Source: Streptomyces exfoliatus (lineage in GTDB: Bacteria > Actinomycetota > Actinomycetes > Streptomycetales > Streptomycetaceae). From it: a stretch of 64,000 nt of DNA. The translations under genes and the position numbers were made by a program. The notes under the pieces were generated by a model. That model saw only the letters and a list, made by a program, of their open reading frames with translations. It had not been told where the DNA came from and made no database searches. Of this stretch, positions 1 through 9,441 are shown piece by piece; the stretch's first letter is position 1; the number at the start of each line of letters is the position of its first letter. The stretch is from positions 1 to 64,000 of the forward strand of contig NZ_JNZP01000027.1 of NCBI RefSeq assembly GCF_000725545.1, given 5' to 3'.

Positions 1-79
1 CATCGCCACCCGCTACGACAAAACCGCCCAGTCCTACGAAGCAGCCGTCACCCTCGCATCACTCCTGATGTGGGCGTGA
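1..79 (+). mobile_element. IS5-family transposase, C-terminal end (truncated by window edge)
   Basis: Reading from base 2, the frame gives 25 residues (IATRYDKTAQSY... ending SLLMWA) and a TGA at 77-79. The RYDKTA-x-SY...LASLLMWA ending is what I know from the C-terminus of IS5-type (DDE) transposases of streptomycetes. Only the end is visible, so activity cannot be judged. The bases just after the stop, about 80-99, may hold the terminal inverted repeat, but the left end lies outside the window and this cannot be confirmed. Confidence 0.6.
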
Positions 80-116
80 CATTTGACGACAGAACCTAGG
101 GCAGCCGGTCCTTCCC

Positions 117-1622
117 TCAGGCGGCCGTCACCTTCTCGGGGGCCGCGGCGGGGACGTTCGCCGGGGTCGTGCGGGCGGCCCGGCGGGGGCGGAGGCCCAG
201 GCCCGCTATGGCGGCGACCAGGGCGAAGGCCGCCGCTCCGATCCAGAAGGTGAGGGTGAAGCCGGACTCGGCGGGCAGCGGCGGGGCGCCGGCCGGGAGG
301 TGGTCCAGGGTCTGGGAGGCCAGGATCGTCGTCACGACGGCGCTGCCGATCGCGCTGCCGGTGGAGCGGGAGATCGAGTTGATGCCGTTGGCGATGCCGC
401 TCTGGTGGTGCGGGACGCTCGCCATGATGACCGCCGGCATGGCCGCGTAACCGAAGCTGACGGCCGCGCCGACCACGATGCCGGCACCGATCACCGAGGC
501 GGTGTGCCCGTGGTCGAGGCCGAGCCAGGCGAAGCCGAGGGCGCCGAGGCCGGCGGCCAGGGCCAGGGCGGTGCGCGGGCCGCGGTGGCGGACCAGCATG
601 CCGCCGATCGGCGAGGCGAGCAGCGAGACGATCGCGCCCGGCAGCAGGAACTGGACGGAGGCGCGGAGGATCGACGCGTCGAAGCCGTAGCCGGTGAGCG
701 CCTCGGGCATCTGGACGAGGTAGGAGACGCCGAGGAAGTTCGCGAACATGCCGAAGCCGACGAGGACGCCGGCCAGGTTGGCCATGAGGACGGGCCGGTG
801 AACGAACATCTTCATGTCGACGAGGGGCTCGCGGACCTTGAGTTCCGTGAGGACCCAGACGGCGGCCATGACGGCCGCGCCCGCGAAGGCGCCGAGCGTG
901 CGGCCGGAGGTCCAGCCCCATTCGTTGCCCTGCGAGATGGGCAGCAGGAGCAGCAGCAGGGTGAGGCCGAGGGTGAGCGCGCCGAGGAGGTCGGTGCGGC
1001 CTCCGGTCTTGTGGCGGGTCGCCGGGACGAGGAGGACGACGGCGAGCAGGGCGAGCGCGGCGAAGCCGGTGGCCATCCAGAAGGCGTTGCGGTAGTCGGC
1101 GGCGGAGCCTGAGGTGAGCAGGCCGGTCGCGACGAGCGCGAGGCCGCTGCCGAAGGCGAGCGTGCCGCTGACCAGGGACATGGCGCCGGGCAGCTTCTGC
1201 GGGCGGACCTCCTCGCGCAGCACGGACAGCGCGAGCGGGAAGATCGCGGTGGCGGCGCCCTGGAGGACCCGGCCGAGGATCAGCAGCGGCAGCGAGGTCG
1301 CGAGGGCGGCGACGACGGAGCCGGCGACCATGACGACGAGGACGGCGACGAGCGTGGGCTTCTTGCCGTGCTGGTCGCCGAACCGGCCGAGCAGCGGGGT
1401 GAAGACGGCGGCGGAGAGCAGCGTGGCGGTGGTCACCCAGCTGACGTCGGCGGTCGAGACGCCGAGGTCGGCGCGGATGAGGCCGAGGATCGGGACCGGC
1501 AGGGTCTGCATCATCGACACGACCATGGCGGCGAGGCTGAGCGCGAAGACGACGACCGTCTCGCGCCGGGGGTCGGCGGCGGACGCGGCGGACGGCGCCG
1601 ACGTGGCGGGGGTGTGACTCAT
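117..1622 (-). CDS. MFS multidrug efflux transporter (DHA2/EmrB-like)
   Basis: This 501-residue inner-membrane protein has about 14 hydrophobic segments, as expected for drug:H+ antiporters of the DHA2 group. The MFS motif A is visible as GRFGDQHGKKP at residues 79-89, between the second and third membrane spans. The gene is read away from the MarR gene at 1773, and the 150-bp gap between the two starts holds three repeated palindromes. This is the classic layout of a pump repressed by its neighbouring MarR protein. The substrate cannot be told from sequence; lipophilic drugs or dyes are typical for the family. Confidence 0.9.
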   Translation of the reverse strand: MSHTPATSAPSAASAADPRRETVVVFALSLAAMVVSMMQTLPVPILGLIRADLGVSTADVSWVTTATLLSAAVFTPLLGRFGDQHGKKPTLVAVLVVMVAGSVVAALATSLPLLILGRVLQGAATAIFPLALSVLREEVRPQKLPGAMSLVSGTLAFGSGLALVATGLLTSGSAADYRNAFWMATGFAALALLAVVLLVPATRHKTGGRTDLLGALTLGLTLLLLLLPISQGNEWGWTSGRTLGAFAGAAVMAAVWVLTELKVREPLVDMKMFVHRPVLMANLAGVLVGFGMFANFLGVSYLVQMPEALTGYGFDASILRASVQFLLPGAIVSLLASPIGGMLVRHRGPRTALALAAGLGALGFAWLGLDHGHTASVIGAGIVVGAAVSFGYAAMPAVIMASVPHHQSGIANGINSISRSTGSAIGSAVVTTILASQTLDHLPAGAPPLPAESGFTLTFWIGAAAFALVAAIAGLGLRPRRAARTTPANVPAAAPEKVTAA

Positions 1623-1675
1623 GGCAAAGGGGCCTTTTCGTGCCTGTCAGCGTCAGAGCTTCAGGCCATCGATGT

Positions 1676-1750
1676 TTGATGTCGTCAAGTACTTCGGCGA
1701 CGGTAGACCCCGATAGTTGAGGTGGTCAAGTAAACAATTGATAATGTCAA
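1676..1750. promoter_or_regulatory. Three MarR-type operator palindromes
   Basis: Three 13-bp palindromes of the form TTGA-N5-TCAA lie at 1676-1688, 1717-1729 and 1738-1750. All three are followed by G and two by GTA, so the right half reads TCAAGTA at the first two and TCAAGCA at the third. The last two are 21 bp apart, two helical turns, and sit close upstream of the marR-like start at 1773. Placement between divergent genes suggests autoregulation and control of the efflux pump. The binding factor is inferred. Confidence 0.65.
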
Positions 1751-1772
1751 GCATTCTGAGTACCCTCGCACC

Positions 1773-2210
1773 ATGAGCGCGACCCCCGAGACCCCCACGA
1801 AGCTCCAGCTCCTGGAGCTGCTCGCCGCCATCGGCACCGCCCAGTGGCGCGACTTCGCCGCCGCCGCGGCGCACCACGGTCTGACCTCCACCCAGGCCAA
1901 AGCCCTCGCCCAGCTCAACGGCCCGCTGCCGATGCGCGCCCTCGCCACCCTCCTGGTGTGCGACGCGTCCAACGTCACCGGGATCATCGACCGCTTGGAG
2001 GCCCGCGACCTGGTGCGCCGCGAGCCCGACCCCGCCGACCGCCGTGTGAAGAACGTCGTCGCGACCGACGAGGGCCGCGAGATCATCCGCCGCGTCCGCG
2101 AGGAGATGCAGGCCACCAGCGGCGCGCTCGACACCCTCGACGCGGACGAGAGCGCGACCCTCTACGCCCTGCTCGGCCGACTGCGTCCGGGCATGGAGAA
2201 GAGCGCCTGA
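1773..2210 (+). CDS. MarR-family transcriptional regulator
   Basis: The protein has 145 residues, the usual MarR length. The central winged helix-turn-helix is visible as MRALATLLVCDASNVTGIID, followed by the wing with DRLEARDLVRREPDPADRR, which is the conserved DxRxxxV-type loop of the family. It is divergent from the MFS gene and three TTGA-N5-TCAA palindromes separate them. It probably acts as a dimeric repressor released by a ligand exported by the pump. Confidence 0.92.
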   Translation: MSATPETPTKLQLLELLAAIGTAQWRDFAAAAAHHGLTSTQAKALAQLNGPLPMRALATLLVCDASNVTGIIDRLEARDLVRREPDPADRRVKNVVATDEGREIIRRVREEMQATSGALDTLDADESATLYALLGRLRPGMEKSA

Positions 2211-2254
2211 CCGGATCCGATCAGGCGCTCGGCTGCCCCTGGGGGGGCGGCGGG

Positions 2255-2833
2255 TCAGGGGCTCGTCGTCGAGACCGCGTAGACCCGCGGGAACGCGGGG
2301 TCGGTGAGGTCGACGGTGAGGTCCGTGGTGGGGCGAGGCCTTTCGCGCCCCACCGTCGTGCCCGCCCAGTTCATGCCCTCGGTGAAGGTCCAGCCGGCGA
2401 TGTCGGTGTCCCGCTCGCCGACCGTGACGCGGCCCGGGGCGAGGGCCGCCCGGCTGGTGCCGGACTCGGCGAGGAAGGCGTCCAGGCCGGTGGCGGTCGT
2501 GGTGAACTGGACGTACAGCCGGCTCGTCTTCCAGTTGCTGGTCTCGTAGTAGGCGACACCCCAGGAACCGGCCGGGACCGGGACCTCGAAGACCCGGCGC
2601 TTCATCAGCGAGGGCCAGTTGTCCTGGAGACCGGCCGCCGAGGACTCGCGCTCCTTGTCGCGGCCGCTGTCACGGCTCTGACCGGCGGAGATGACGAGAT
2701 ACCCGGCCGGGATCCCCACGAGCAGCACGATGATGACGGCCGTCAGCCAGCGCCGGCGGATCATGTGCCGGCGGTCCTCGGGCAGCTTGTCCTGCGGGGT
2801 GCGGGCGGGGGTGGACTGGTGGCGCACGGTCAT
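2255..2833 (-). CDS. Membrane-anchored protein of unknown function
   Basis: The 192-residue product starts with a basic segment and one membrane helix at about residues 30-49, followed by an extracytoplasmic domain of roughly 140 residues that I do not recognise. The chosen ATG at 2833 overlaps the stop of the ROK kinase gene in an ATGA, which indicates translational coupling. A longer frame exists upstream but lies inside the kinase gene. The link with the sugar operon is only positional. Confidence 0.75.
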   Translation of the reverse strand: MTVRHQSTPARTPQDKLPEDRRHMIRRRWLTAVIIVLLVGIPAGYLVISAGQSRDSGRDKERESSAAGLQDNWPSLMKRRVFEVPVPAGSWGVAYYETSNWKTSRLYVQFTTTATGLDAFLAESGTSRAALAPGRVTVGERDTDIAGWTFTEGMNWAGTTVGRERPRPTTDLTVDLTDPAFPRVYAVSTTSP

Positions 2834-4005
2834 GAAGGCGGATCCTCGGGGGTACGGGCGGCCCGGCCCGAGGTCCCGTTGCGCAGGGCCTGGGCGTAGC
2901 GCTCGTACCGTTCGTACCGCTCGACCCGGCGCCGGTTGGCGCGGCGGAAGCGGCGGGCGACGAGCCGGGCGAGGTCGGCGGCGCCGACCATCCCTGCCTC
3001 GGGGCCGAGCTGGGCGCGGGTGATGCGGGCCTCGGGACGGTACCCGCGGCCGGTGAGATGGCGGCGGAAGGCCTCCCTCGCGGGGCCGATGAGCAGGTCG
3101 TCGGCGGCCGAGACGCCGCCGCCGATGACGAAGCAGGAGGGGTCGAGGGCGGCGGCGAGGTTGGCGATGCCGACGCCGAGCCACTGGCCGATCTCCTGGA
3201 GCAGCTCGATGCTCATGGCGTCGCCCTCACGGGCGAGCTCGGTGATGAGCGGCCCCGTGATGTCGGGGATGTTGCCCTTGACCCGCTCGATGATCCCGTA
3301 CGCGACCGGGGAGTCGGCCGCGGCCAGCTCGCGGGCCTCGCGGACGAGGGCGTTGCCCGAGCTGTACTGCTCCCAGCAGCCGCGGTTGCCGCAGGGGCAG
3401 CGGTGTCCGCCGGGGACGACCTGCATGTGGCCGAACTCGCCGGCGACCCCGTACTTGCCGCGCTTGACCTGGCCGTCCTCCAGGATGGCGCCGCCGATGC
3501 CGGTGCCGAGGGTGATCATGACGAGGTGGTCCTCGCCGCGACCGGCGCCGAAGCGCCACTCGGCCCAGGCGGCGGTGTTGGCGTCGTTGTCCACCATGAC
3601 GGGGACGGCGAGGCGACCCTGGAGGGCGTCCCTGAGCGGCTCGTTGCGCCAGGCGAGGTGCGGGGCGAAGAGGACCCGGGCCCGGTCGGCGTCGACCCAG
3701 CCGGCCGCGCCGATCCCGACCGCGTGCACGTCGTGCCGGTCGGCGAGGTCGAGGACCAGCTCGACGATGGTGTCCTCGACGACCTTGGGGCTCTTGGACT
3801 TGTCCGGGGTCTCCGTGCGGAGCTTCTCCAGGATGTTGCCGTCGGCGTCGACGACGCCGGCCATCACCTTCGTACCGCCGATGTCGATGCCGACGGTCGG
3901 CACCCGGGGCGCCGTCAGGTGGGAGCGCCGCTCCCGGGTCCCGACGGTCCGCAGCACGGTGCCGCGGGCGGATCCCCGGTGCGCGAGGTCACGGTAGGTA
4001 CTCAT
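2830..4005 (-). CDS. ROK-family sugar kinase
   Basis: ROK proteins phosphorylate sugars, typically glucose or other hexoses, with ATP in the cytoplasm. The N-terminal phosphate-binding motif is VGIDIGGTK at about residue 38, and the ROK zinc motif CPCGNRGCWEQ is intact, so an active kinase rather than a repressor is expected; no N-terminal HTH is present. The length is 391 residues, longer than the usual 310-320, owing to a 30-residue head and a basic tail with a YER-YER repeat. It follows the ABC transporter genes and precedes the membrane protein at 2255, so the operon may import and phosphorylate one sugar. Confidence 0.88.
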   Translation of the reverse strand: MSTYRDLAHRGSARGTVLRTVGTRERRSHLTAPRVPTVGIDIGGTKVMAGVVDADGNILEKLRTETPDKSKSPKVVEDTIVELVLDLADRHDVHAVGIGAAGWVDADRARVLFAPHLAWRNEPLRDALQGRLAVPVMVDNDANTAAWAEWRFGAGRGEDHLVMITLGTGIGGAILEDGQVKRGKYGVAGEFGHMQVVPGGHRCPCGNRGCWEQYSSGNALVREARELAAADSPVAYGIIERVKGNIPDITGPLITELAREGDAMSIELLQEIGQWLGVGIANLAAALDPSCFVIGGGVSAADDLLIGPAREAFRRHLTGRGYRPEARITRAQLGPEAGMVGAADLARLVARRFRRANRRRVERYERYERYAQALRNGTSGRAARTPEDPPS

Positions 4006-4062
4006 CGGCTCCGATTCTGCCAGGTGGGGTGTGAAGGGGCCGTCACCATGAGGGCGTGGGGG

Positions 4063-4857
4063 TCACGCGCCGGAGGGCCTCTCCAGTTCGTGGCGCAGGT
4101 CCTCCAGCTCGGTGCCGCCGGCCATCTGCCGGGTCAACTCGTCGAGCGTGACGGAGCCCTTGGTGTGACTGCCGGCCATCACCCCGCGCTTGAGGAGGAC
4201 GAACCGGTCGCCGACGAGGTAGGCGTGGTGCGGGTTGTGCGTGATGAGGACCACGCCGAGTCCCTGGTCACGGGCGGCGGCCACGTACTTGAGGACGACG
4301 CCCGACTGCTTCACGCCGAGCGCGGCCGTCGGCTCGTCGAGGACGAGGACCTTGGCGCCGAAGTGGACGGCGCGGGCGATGGCCACGCACTGGCGCTCGC
4401 CGCCGGAGAGGGTGCCGATCGGCTGGTCGACGTCCCGCAGGTCGATGCCCATGCGGAGCAGTGCCTCGCGGGTGGTGGACCGCATCAGGCCGACGTCGAG
4501 CCGCTTGAAGGGGCCGGAGCCCCTGGTGGGCTCGGAGCCGAGGAAGAAGTTCCGCCAGACCGGCATCAGGGGGACCACGGCCAGGTCCTGGTAGACGGTG
4601 GCGATGCCCCGGTCGAGGGCGTCGCGCGGGTTGGCGAGGGCGACCTCCTCGCCCTCGATGCGGAAGGTGCCGGCGTCGTGCCGGTGCAGGCCCGCGACGA
4701 TCTTGATGAGGGTGGACTTGCCGGCGCCGTTGTCGCCGAGGACACAGGTGATCTCGCCCGCGCGGACCTCCAGGGAGACCCCTTCGAGGGCGCGGATGTT
4801 GCCGTAGTACTTGCTGACGTCGTCGAGCTCGACGAGGGAGGTCCGTTCCGTGGTCAC
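4063..4857 (-). CDS. Sugar ABC transporter ATP-binding protein
   Basis: This 264-residue ATPase has Walker [10 protein letters not shown] at residues 41-49, the LSGGERQ signature and Walker [12 protein letters not shown]. It carries one ABC domain only, unlike the double-domain RbsA/MglA proteins, so it would work as a homodimer, like FrcA. The GTG start at 4857 overlaps the permease stop (GTGA). It belongs to the operon of binding protein, permease, ATPase and ROK kinase. Confidence 0.92.
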   Translation of the reverse strand: MTTERTSLVELDDVSKYYGNIRALEGVSLEVRAGEITCVLGDNGAGKSTLIKIVAGLHRHDAGTFRIEGEEVALANPRDALDRGIATVYQDLAVVPLMPVWRNFFLGSEPTRGSGPFKRLDVGLMRSTTREALLRMGIDLRDVDQPIGTLSGGERQCVAIARAVHFGAKVLVLDEPTAALGVKQSGVVLKYVAAARDQGLGVVLITHNPHHAYLVGDRFVLLKRGVMAGSHTKGSVTLDELTRQMAGGTELEDLRHELERPSGA

Positions 4858-5909
4858 TTGGTGGCCTCCACACGCTTGCGGATCCAGGCGTTCAGCAGGG
4901 TCGCCAGGAGGAGCATCGCTCCCAGGAAGAACTTGAACCAGTCCGGGTTCCACTCGGCGTACACGATGCCCTTGCTGGTCATGCCGAAGATGAGGGCGCC
5001 GACCGCCGAGCCGATGGCGGAGCCGTATCCGCCGGTGATCAGACAGCCGCCGATGACGGCCGCGATGATGTAGATCAGCTCGTTGCCGACCCCTTCGCCC
5101 GACTGGACGACGTCGAAGGAGAACAGCAGGTGCTGGCCGGCGATCCAGGCGCAGAACGCCACGCCCATGTAGAGGCCGATCTTCGTCCGGTAGACCGGGA
5201 CGCCGACCGCGCGGGCCGCGTCGGCGCCGCCGCCGACCGCGAAGATCCAGTTGCCGAAGCGGGTCCTGAGCAGGATCCAGGTGGCGAGCGCGACGAGACC
5301 GAGCCACCACAGGATGGTGACCTTGAACTCGACGCCGCCGATCGTGAGCTCCGAGGCGAAGAGCTTGCGCGCGGAGGAGAAGCCCTCCATGTCGGCGATG
5401 GTCTTGGTGGAGACGGTGCCGCTGATCAGCTTGGTCAGGCCCAGGTTCAGGCCGGTCAGCATGAGGAAGGTGCCGAGCGTGATGATGAAGCTGGGCAGTC
5501 GGGTACGGGTCAGCATGAAGCCGTTGAAGACGCCGATGGCCAGGGTGACGAGCAGCGAGACGCCGACGCCGACCCAGACGTTCGCCGTCATCTGGTAGCT
5601 GACCATCGACGAGACGAGGGCCGAGCTGGTGACCAGGACACCGGCGGACAGGTCGAACTCGCCGCCGATCATGAGCAGCGCGACGGGGACCGCCATGATG
5701 CCGATGGTGGAGGCGGCGTAGAGGACCGTGCCGAGGCTGGAGGGACGCAGGAAGCTGTCCGCTACCACCGAGAAGAAGACGAAGACGGCGACGGCGCCGA
5801 CGACCGAGCCCAGTTCGGGCCGGGCGAGCAGCTTCTTCAGCGGGGAGGTCCGCAGCAGCCGCTCGTCGACGTGGTCGATGCCGTCCGAGGGCGGGGCGGT
5901 GGAACTCAT
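4854..5909 (-). CDS. Sugar ABC transporter permease (RbsC/XylH-like)
   Basis: The 351-residue protein has about ten hydrophobic segments and the features of the branched permease group for pentoses and hexoses: GGEFDLSAG near residue 83 and [13 protein letters not shown] in the cytoplasmic loop. It overlaps the binding-protein gene upstream (ATGA) and the ATPase gene downstream (GTGA), which implies equimolar synthesis. It forms the membrane pore of the importer; the sugar itself cannot be named. Confidence 0.92.
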   Translation of the reverse strand: MSSTAPPSDGIDHVDERLLRTSPLKKLLARPELGSVVGAVAVFVFFSVVADSFLRPSSLGTVLYAASTIGIMAVPVALLMIGGEFDLSAGVLVTSSALVSSMVSYQMTANVWVGVGVSLLVTLAIGVFNGFMLTRTRLPSFIITLGTFLMLTGLNLGLTKLISGTVSTKTIADMEGFSSARKLFASELTIGGVEFKVTILWWLGLVALATWILLRTRFGNWIFAVGGGADAARAVGVPVYRTKIGLYMGVAFCAWIAGQHLLFSFDVVQSGEGVGNELIYIIAAVIGGCLITGGYGSAIGSAVGALIFGMTSKGIVYAEWNPDWFKFFLGAMLLLATLLNAWIRKRVEATK

Positions 5910-6925
5910 CGGGTGCCCCGCTCCGCGTAGTCGACGAGTGCCGCGGCGTCGTCCTTGGTGATGATCTGCGGGCCCGTGAGGACCGGCCTGCCGCCACCGA
6001 GGACGTCGGCGTTGTAGCGGTACAGCCAGAGCAGGTCGACGGCCTCGTAGCCCTGGAGGTAGGGCTGCTGGTCGACGGCGAAGCCGAGCGTGCCGGCCTG
6101 GAGGGCGCCCGCGACCTTGGCGTTGAGGTCGAAGGTGTCGACCTCGGCCTTGCTCCCGGCGCTCTTCGCGGCCTGCACGGCGGTGTCGGCGAAGGGCGCG
6201 CCGAGGGTGACGACGGCGTCGACGTCCTTGTCGGACTGGAGCTTGGCCTCGATGGACGCCTTGACGTCGGGCATGTTGGTGCCGTCGACGTACAGGTTGA
6301 CGAGTTCGCCGCCGAAGGTCTTCTTCGCTCCGGCGCAGCGCTGCTCGTGGCCGACGTTGCCCTGCTCGTGCAGGACGCAGAGCGCCTTCTTCTTCCCCCG
6401 CTTGTCGAGTTCCTCGCCGACGGCCTCGCCCGCGACACTCTCGTCCTGGCCGATGTGGGTGAGCGCGCCGTACGCCTTGGACTGCTCGGCACCGGAGTTC
6501 ACGGTGATCACCGGGATGCCCGCCTCGACGGCCTTCGCGACGGCGGCCTTCATGGCGTCGGGCTTGGCGAGGGTGACGATGAGTCCGTCGACGCCCTTGG
6601 AGACGTACGAGTCGATCAGCTGCGCCTGCTGCTGGGCCTCGTCGCTGTGGGCGTAGAGGAAGTTGATGTTGTCCTTGGCGGCGGCCTGCCTGGCGCCCTT
6701 CTGGACGATGTCCCAGAAGGTGTCGCCGTCACCCGAGTGGGTCACCATGGCGACGGTCCAGCGGGGGGTGTCGACGGCCGCCCTGCCCTGGGCCTCGGCG
6801 GCCTTGCGGGCGTCCTCGGCCCGCTTTCCGCCGGTGCTGCTGCATCCGGCGAGTGCTCCTGTGAGCGCGAGCGCGAGCACGGCGCCGACTGCGGCGCGTA
6901 CCCCTCCGGTCCGAAGCCTGGTCAC
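5906..6925 (-). CDS. Sugar ABC transporter substrate-binding lipoprotein
   Basis: The 339-residue protein begins with a signal peptide and the lipobox LAGC (Cys28), so the mature protein is lipid-anchored outside the membrane. The rest is a periplasmic-binding fold of the ribose type (Peripla_BP_4): [26 protein letters not shown] and [10 protein letters not shown]. The GTG start at 6925 is preceded by a good AAGGAGG site. First gene of the transporter operon. Confidence 0.92.
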   Translation of the reverse strand: MTRLRTGGVRAAVGAVLALALTGALAGCSSTGGKRAEDARKAAEAQGRAAVDTPRWTVAMVTHSGDGDTFWDIVQKGARQAAAKDNINFLYAHSDEAQQQAQLIDSYVSKGVDGLIVTLAKPDAMKAAVAKAVEAGIPVITVNSGAEQSKAYGALTHIGQDESVAGEAVGEELDKRGKKKALCVLHEQGNVGHEQRCAGAKKTFGGELVNLYVDGTNMPDVKASIEAKLQSDKDVDAVVTLGAPFADTAVQAAKSAGSKAEVDTFDLNAKVAGALQAGTLGFAVDQQPYLQGYEAVDLLWLYRYNADVLGGGRPVLTGPQIITKDDAAALVDYAERGTR

Positions 6926-6942
6926 GAGGCGGTGCCCTCCTT

Positions 6943-6973
6943 TGTGTCCTTCTGCGTGCTGTGTCCTGCGTGC
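6943..6973. promoter_or_regulatory. Direct repeat upstream of the sugar ABC operon
   Basis: The half TGTGTCCT followed closely by TGCGTGC occurs at 6943-6959 and again at 6960-6973, about 17 bp apart, between the GntR gene and the binding-protein start. Position and periodicity fit an operator for the adjacent GntR protein, but no clear palindrome is present, so this is a weak proposal. Confidence 0.35.
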
Positions 6974-7026
6974 ACTGCAGTATCGGTCATGCGGATCCTG
7001 GCGCCCGTCAGGGGGGCCGTCCAGGG

Positions 7027-7785
7027 CTACGGACGGACCATCAGCTGGAACTCGAAGGAGTAGCGGGCGGCCCGGTACAGGTGGGAGCCGTACTCGACGG
7101 CCCGGCCGGTGTCGTCGAACGTGACCCGCTCCATCGTCAGCAGCGGGGCACCCGCCCGCTCGTCGAGCAGCGCCGCCTCCGCGGCGTTCGCGGCGCGGGC
7201 GCCGACGGCCTGGCGGGCGCTGTGCAGGGTGAGCGCGGCGGCGCGGAGCAGCCGGTAGAGGCCGGTGGTCCCGAGCCGCTCGCCGTCCGGTTCCAGGAGC
7301 CCGGCCGGCAGGTGGTTGCGGAGGTACGCCAAAGGCTCGCCGTGCGCGGTACGGAGCCGCTCCAGATACAGGACCTCGTGGCCCTCCGGTACGCCGAGGG
7401 CCGCCGCGACCTCGGCGGTGGCGGGTTCGAGGCGGTTGACGAGGACCCGGGTCGCGGGGAGCTGCCCGGCGGCGTCCAGGTCGTCGTAGAGGCTGCTGAG
7501 CTCCGGCGGGCGCCGGACCGCGCTGTGCACGACCTGGGTGCCGATCCCCCGGCGGCGGACGAGGAGGCCCTTGTCGACGAGCGTCTGGATGGCCTGGCGG
7601 ACGGTCGGGCGGGAGAGTCCGAGACGGGTGGCGAGGTCGATCTCGTTGCCGAGGAGGGTGCCCGGTGTCAGCGTCCCGTCCGCCACGGCGTCCTCCAGCT
7701 GCCGGGCGAGCTGGAAGTACAGCGGGACCGGACTGGTGCGGTCCACGGCGAGCGGGGGCAGGGAGGAGCCGGACTGCTTGGACAC
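7027..7785 (-). CDS. GntR-family (HutC/UTRA) transcriptional regulator
   Basis: The 252-residue protein has an N-terminal winged HTH (PLYFQLARQLEDAV, then LATRLGLSRPTVRQAIQTL, about residues 20-80) and a C-terminal UTRA ligand domain ending in SFEFQLMVRP. HutC-type regulators normally bind a sugar or sugar phosphate. It lies immediately upstream of the sugar ABC operon and in the same direction, so it probably controls that operon, and possibly the divergent dehydrogenase at 7914. GTG start at 7785. Confidence 0.9.
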   Translation of the reverse strand: MSKQSGSSLPPLAVDRTSPVPLYFQLARQLEDAVADGTLTPGTLLGNEIDLATRLGLSRPTVRQAIQTLVDKGLLVRRRGIGTQVVHSAVRRPPELSSLYDDLDAAGQLPATRVLVNRLEPATAEVAAALGVPEGHEVLYLERLRTAHGEPLAYLRNHLPAGLLEPDGERLGTTGLYRLLRAAALTLHSARQAVGARAANAAEAALLDERAGAPLLTMERVTFDDTGRAVEYGSHLYRAARYSFEFQLMVRP

Positions 7786-7878
7786 GGGGGGAGCGTAGCC
7801 CGGGGCGCCGACGACAGGAAGGTGACGGCGGGAAGCCGCTGACGGGACGTCGTGACGTCCGGTTGTCCTGACACCTCC

Positions 7879-7906
7879 TTGACACCGTGGACGGGCGCCT
7901 CCACGG
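7879..7906. promoter_or_regulatory. TTGACA box overlapping a 22-bp palindrome
   Basis: A perfect TTGACA lies at 7879-7884 and is followed at once by the inverted repeat CCGTGGA-N8-TCCACGG (7885-7906), just before the ATG at 7914. The arms are exact. It may be the promoter and operator of the dehydrogenase gene, with the neighbouring GntR protein as a candidate factor; the distance from TTGACA to the ATG is short, so a near-leaderless transcript would be needed. Confidence 0.4.
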
Positions 7907-7913
7907 TGGGCCC

Positions 7914-8915
7914 ATGCGCATCGGACTCATCGGTACGGGACGGATCGGGAGCTTCCACGCGGGGGTGCTGGCCCGCCACCCGGAGGTCGCGTCGCTGGTC
8001 GTGGCGGACGCGGACGCCACCCGGGCCGCCGGGGTCGCGGGGGCGCTCGGGGCGGAGGCGGCACCGGACGTGACGGCGCTGTTCGGGCACGCCCTGGACG
8101 CCGTGGTGATCGCGTCGGCGACGGCCGCGCACGCCGAGCTGATCGCCCGCGCGGCGGCCGCGGGGCTGCCCGCCTTCTGCGAGAAGCCGATCGCCCTGGA
8201 CGTGCCGGGGACGAGGGTCGCGCTCGCGGCGGTGGCGGAGGCGGGGACCGCGCTGCAACTCGGGTTCATGCGGCGCTTCGACGCGGGGTACGGGGCGGCG
8301 CGCGAGGCCGTCCGGTCGGGAAGGCTCGGCCGGCTGCACACCGTACGGGCGGTGACGTCCGACCCGGAGCCGCCGCCGGCCGCGTATCTGCCGCTCTCCG
8401 GGGGTCTCTTCCGGGACTGCCTGGTGCACGACTTCGACATCGTCCGCTGGGTGACCGGCCGGGAGGTCGTGGAGGTGTACGCGACGGGCTCGGACGCGGG
8501 CCCCGCGATGTTCCGGGAGGCGGGGGACGTGTCCACGGCCGCCGCGCTGCTCACCCTGGACGACGGCACGCTGGTGACGGCGACCGCGACCCGCAGCAAC
8601 GGCGCCGGGTACGACGTCCGCATGGAACTGGCGGGCGACCGGGACCAGATCGCGGTGGGCCTGGACGACCGCACCCCGCTCACCTCGGTGGAGCCGCAGG
8701 GCCCGGCAGCGCCGGGGAAGCCCTGGTCGGGGTTCCTGGAGCGGTTCGGCGCCGCGTACGAGGCGGAACTCGACGCCTTCGTACGGCTGGTGCGCGGCGA
8801 GGCGGCCAACCCGTGCGACGGCCGGGAGGCCCTCGCGGCACTCCGGATCGCGGAGGCGTGCGAGCGCTCGCGCCGGGAACGGCGGCCGGTACGGGTGGAC
8901 GACGCCACCGGGTAG
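7914..8915 (+). CDS. Gfo/Idh/MocA-family oxidoreductase
   Basis: The 333-residue NAD(P)-dependent dehydrogenase has a Rossmann motif GTGRIG at residues 7-12, the EKP motif at 90-92 and the conserved HDFD at 172-175, where His is the usual catalytic residue. The family oxidises sugars or inositols. I chose the ATG at 7914, where the protein begins directly with the Rossmann strand, rather than the in-frame GTG at 7887 that lies in a palindrome. It is divergent from the GntR gene and may act on the imported sugar or cyclitol. Confidence 0.88.
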   Translation: MRIGLIGTGRIGSFHAGVLARHPEVASLVVADADATRAAGVAGALGAEAAPDVTALFGHALDAVVIASATAAHAELIARAAAAGLPAFCEKPIALDVPGTRVALAAVAEAGTALQLGFMRRFDAGYGAAREAVRSGRLGRLHTVRAVTSDPEPPPAAYLPLSGGLFRDCLVHDFDIVRWVTGREVVEVYATGSDAGPAMFREAGDVSTAAALLTLDDGTLVTATATRSNGAGYDVRMELAGDRDQIAVGLDDRTPLTSVEPQGPAAPGKPWSGFLERFGAAYEAELDAFVRLVRGEAANPCDGREALAALRIAEACERSRRERRPVRVDDATG

Positions 8916-8977
8916 CCGGCCGGCGTCACGATCGGCCGGCTGCCCGGTCGGTCGACGCCACGTCCGGGCGGCCGCCG

Positions 8978-9403
8978 TCAGGGGTTCGCCGAGCGGACCG
9001 TGCCCTGCGCCAGGGCGCACAGCGTCTCCACACCGTCCGCGTCGACGGTCAGCAGCTCGCAGCGGACCACCGCCTGCCTGCGGCCCGCGTGCAGGACGTC
9101 CGCGCGGGCGCGCAGGGTGCCGTCGGCGGCGGGCCTGACGTAGTCGATGGAGTAACCGGCGGTCAGGACGGCCGGGCCGAGGACCGTGCCCGCGGCGAAG
9201 GTGATCGCGTTGTCGGCGGCGTACGAAAGGACCCCGCCGTGCACGAATCCGTTCTGCTGCCGCAGGTCTTCCCTGATCGCCAGCTCCAGAGTGGCTCCCC
9301 CGTCGCCGAAGGCGGTGACGGTGGCTCCGAGGAGGCGGCTGAACGGCTGGGCGTCCAGCACCTTCCGTGCGAGGGCGAGGGCGGGTTCGTCGATGTCGGT
9401 CAT
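8978..9403 (-). CDS. PaaI-like hotdog thioesterase
   Basis: The 141-residue protein has a single hotdog domain with the family motif NGFVHGGVLSYAADNA, where His and the following Gly-Gly helix start shape the acyl-CoA site. Members hydrolyse aryl- or acyl-CoA thioesters in the cytoplasm. It is a lone gene with no functional neighbours; substrate unknown. Confidence 0.88.
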   Translation of the reverse strand: MTDIDEPALALARKVLDAQPFSRLLGATVTAFGDGGATLELAIREDLRQQNGFVHGGVLSYAADNAITFAAGTVLGPAVLTAGYSIDYVRPAADGTLRARADVLHAGRRQAVVRCELLTVDADGVETLCALAQGTVRSANP

Positions 9404-9441
9404 CCGGTCAGCCTATTCAGGGCTTGATCCGAACGACACGA

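Noticed and set aside
5906..8929. Frame of about 1000 codons joining the binding protein with upstream sequence
   Set aside because: Only the C-terminal 339 residues match a family; the rest is antisense to the GntR and dehydrogenase genes.
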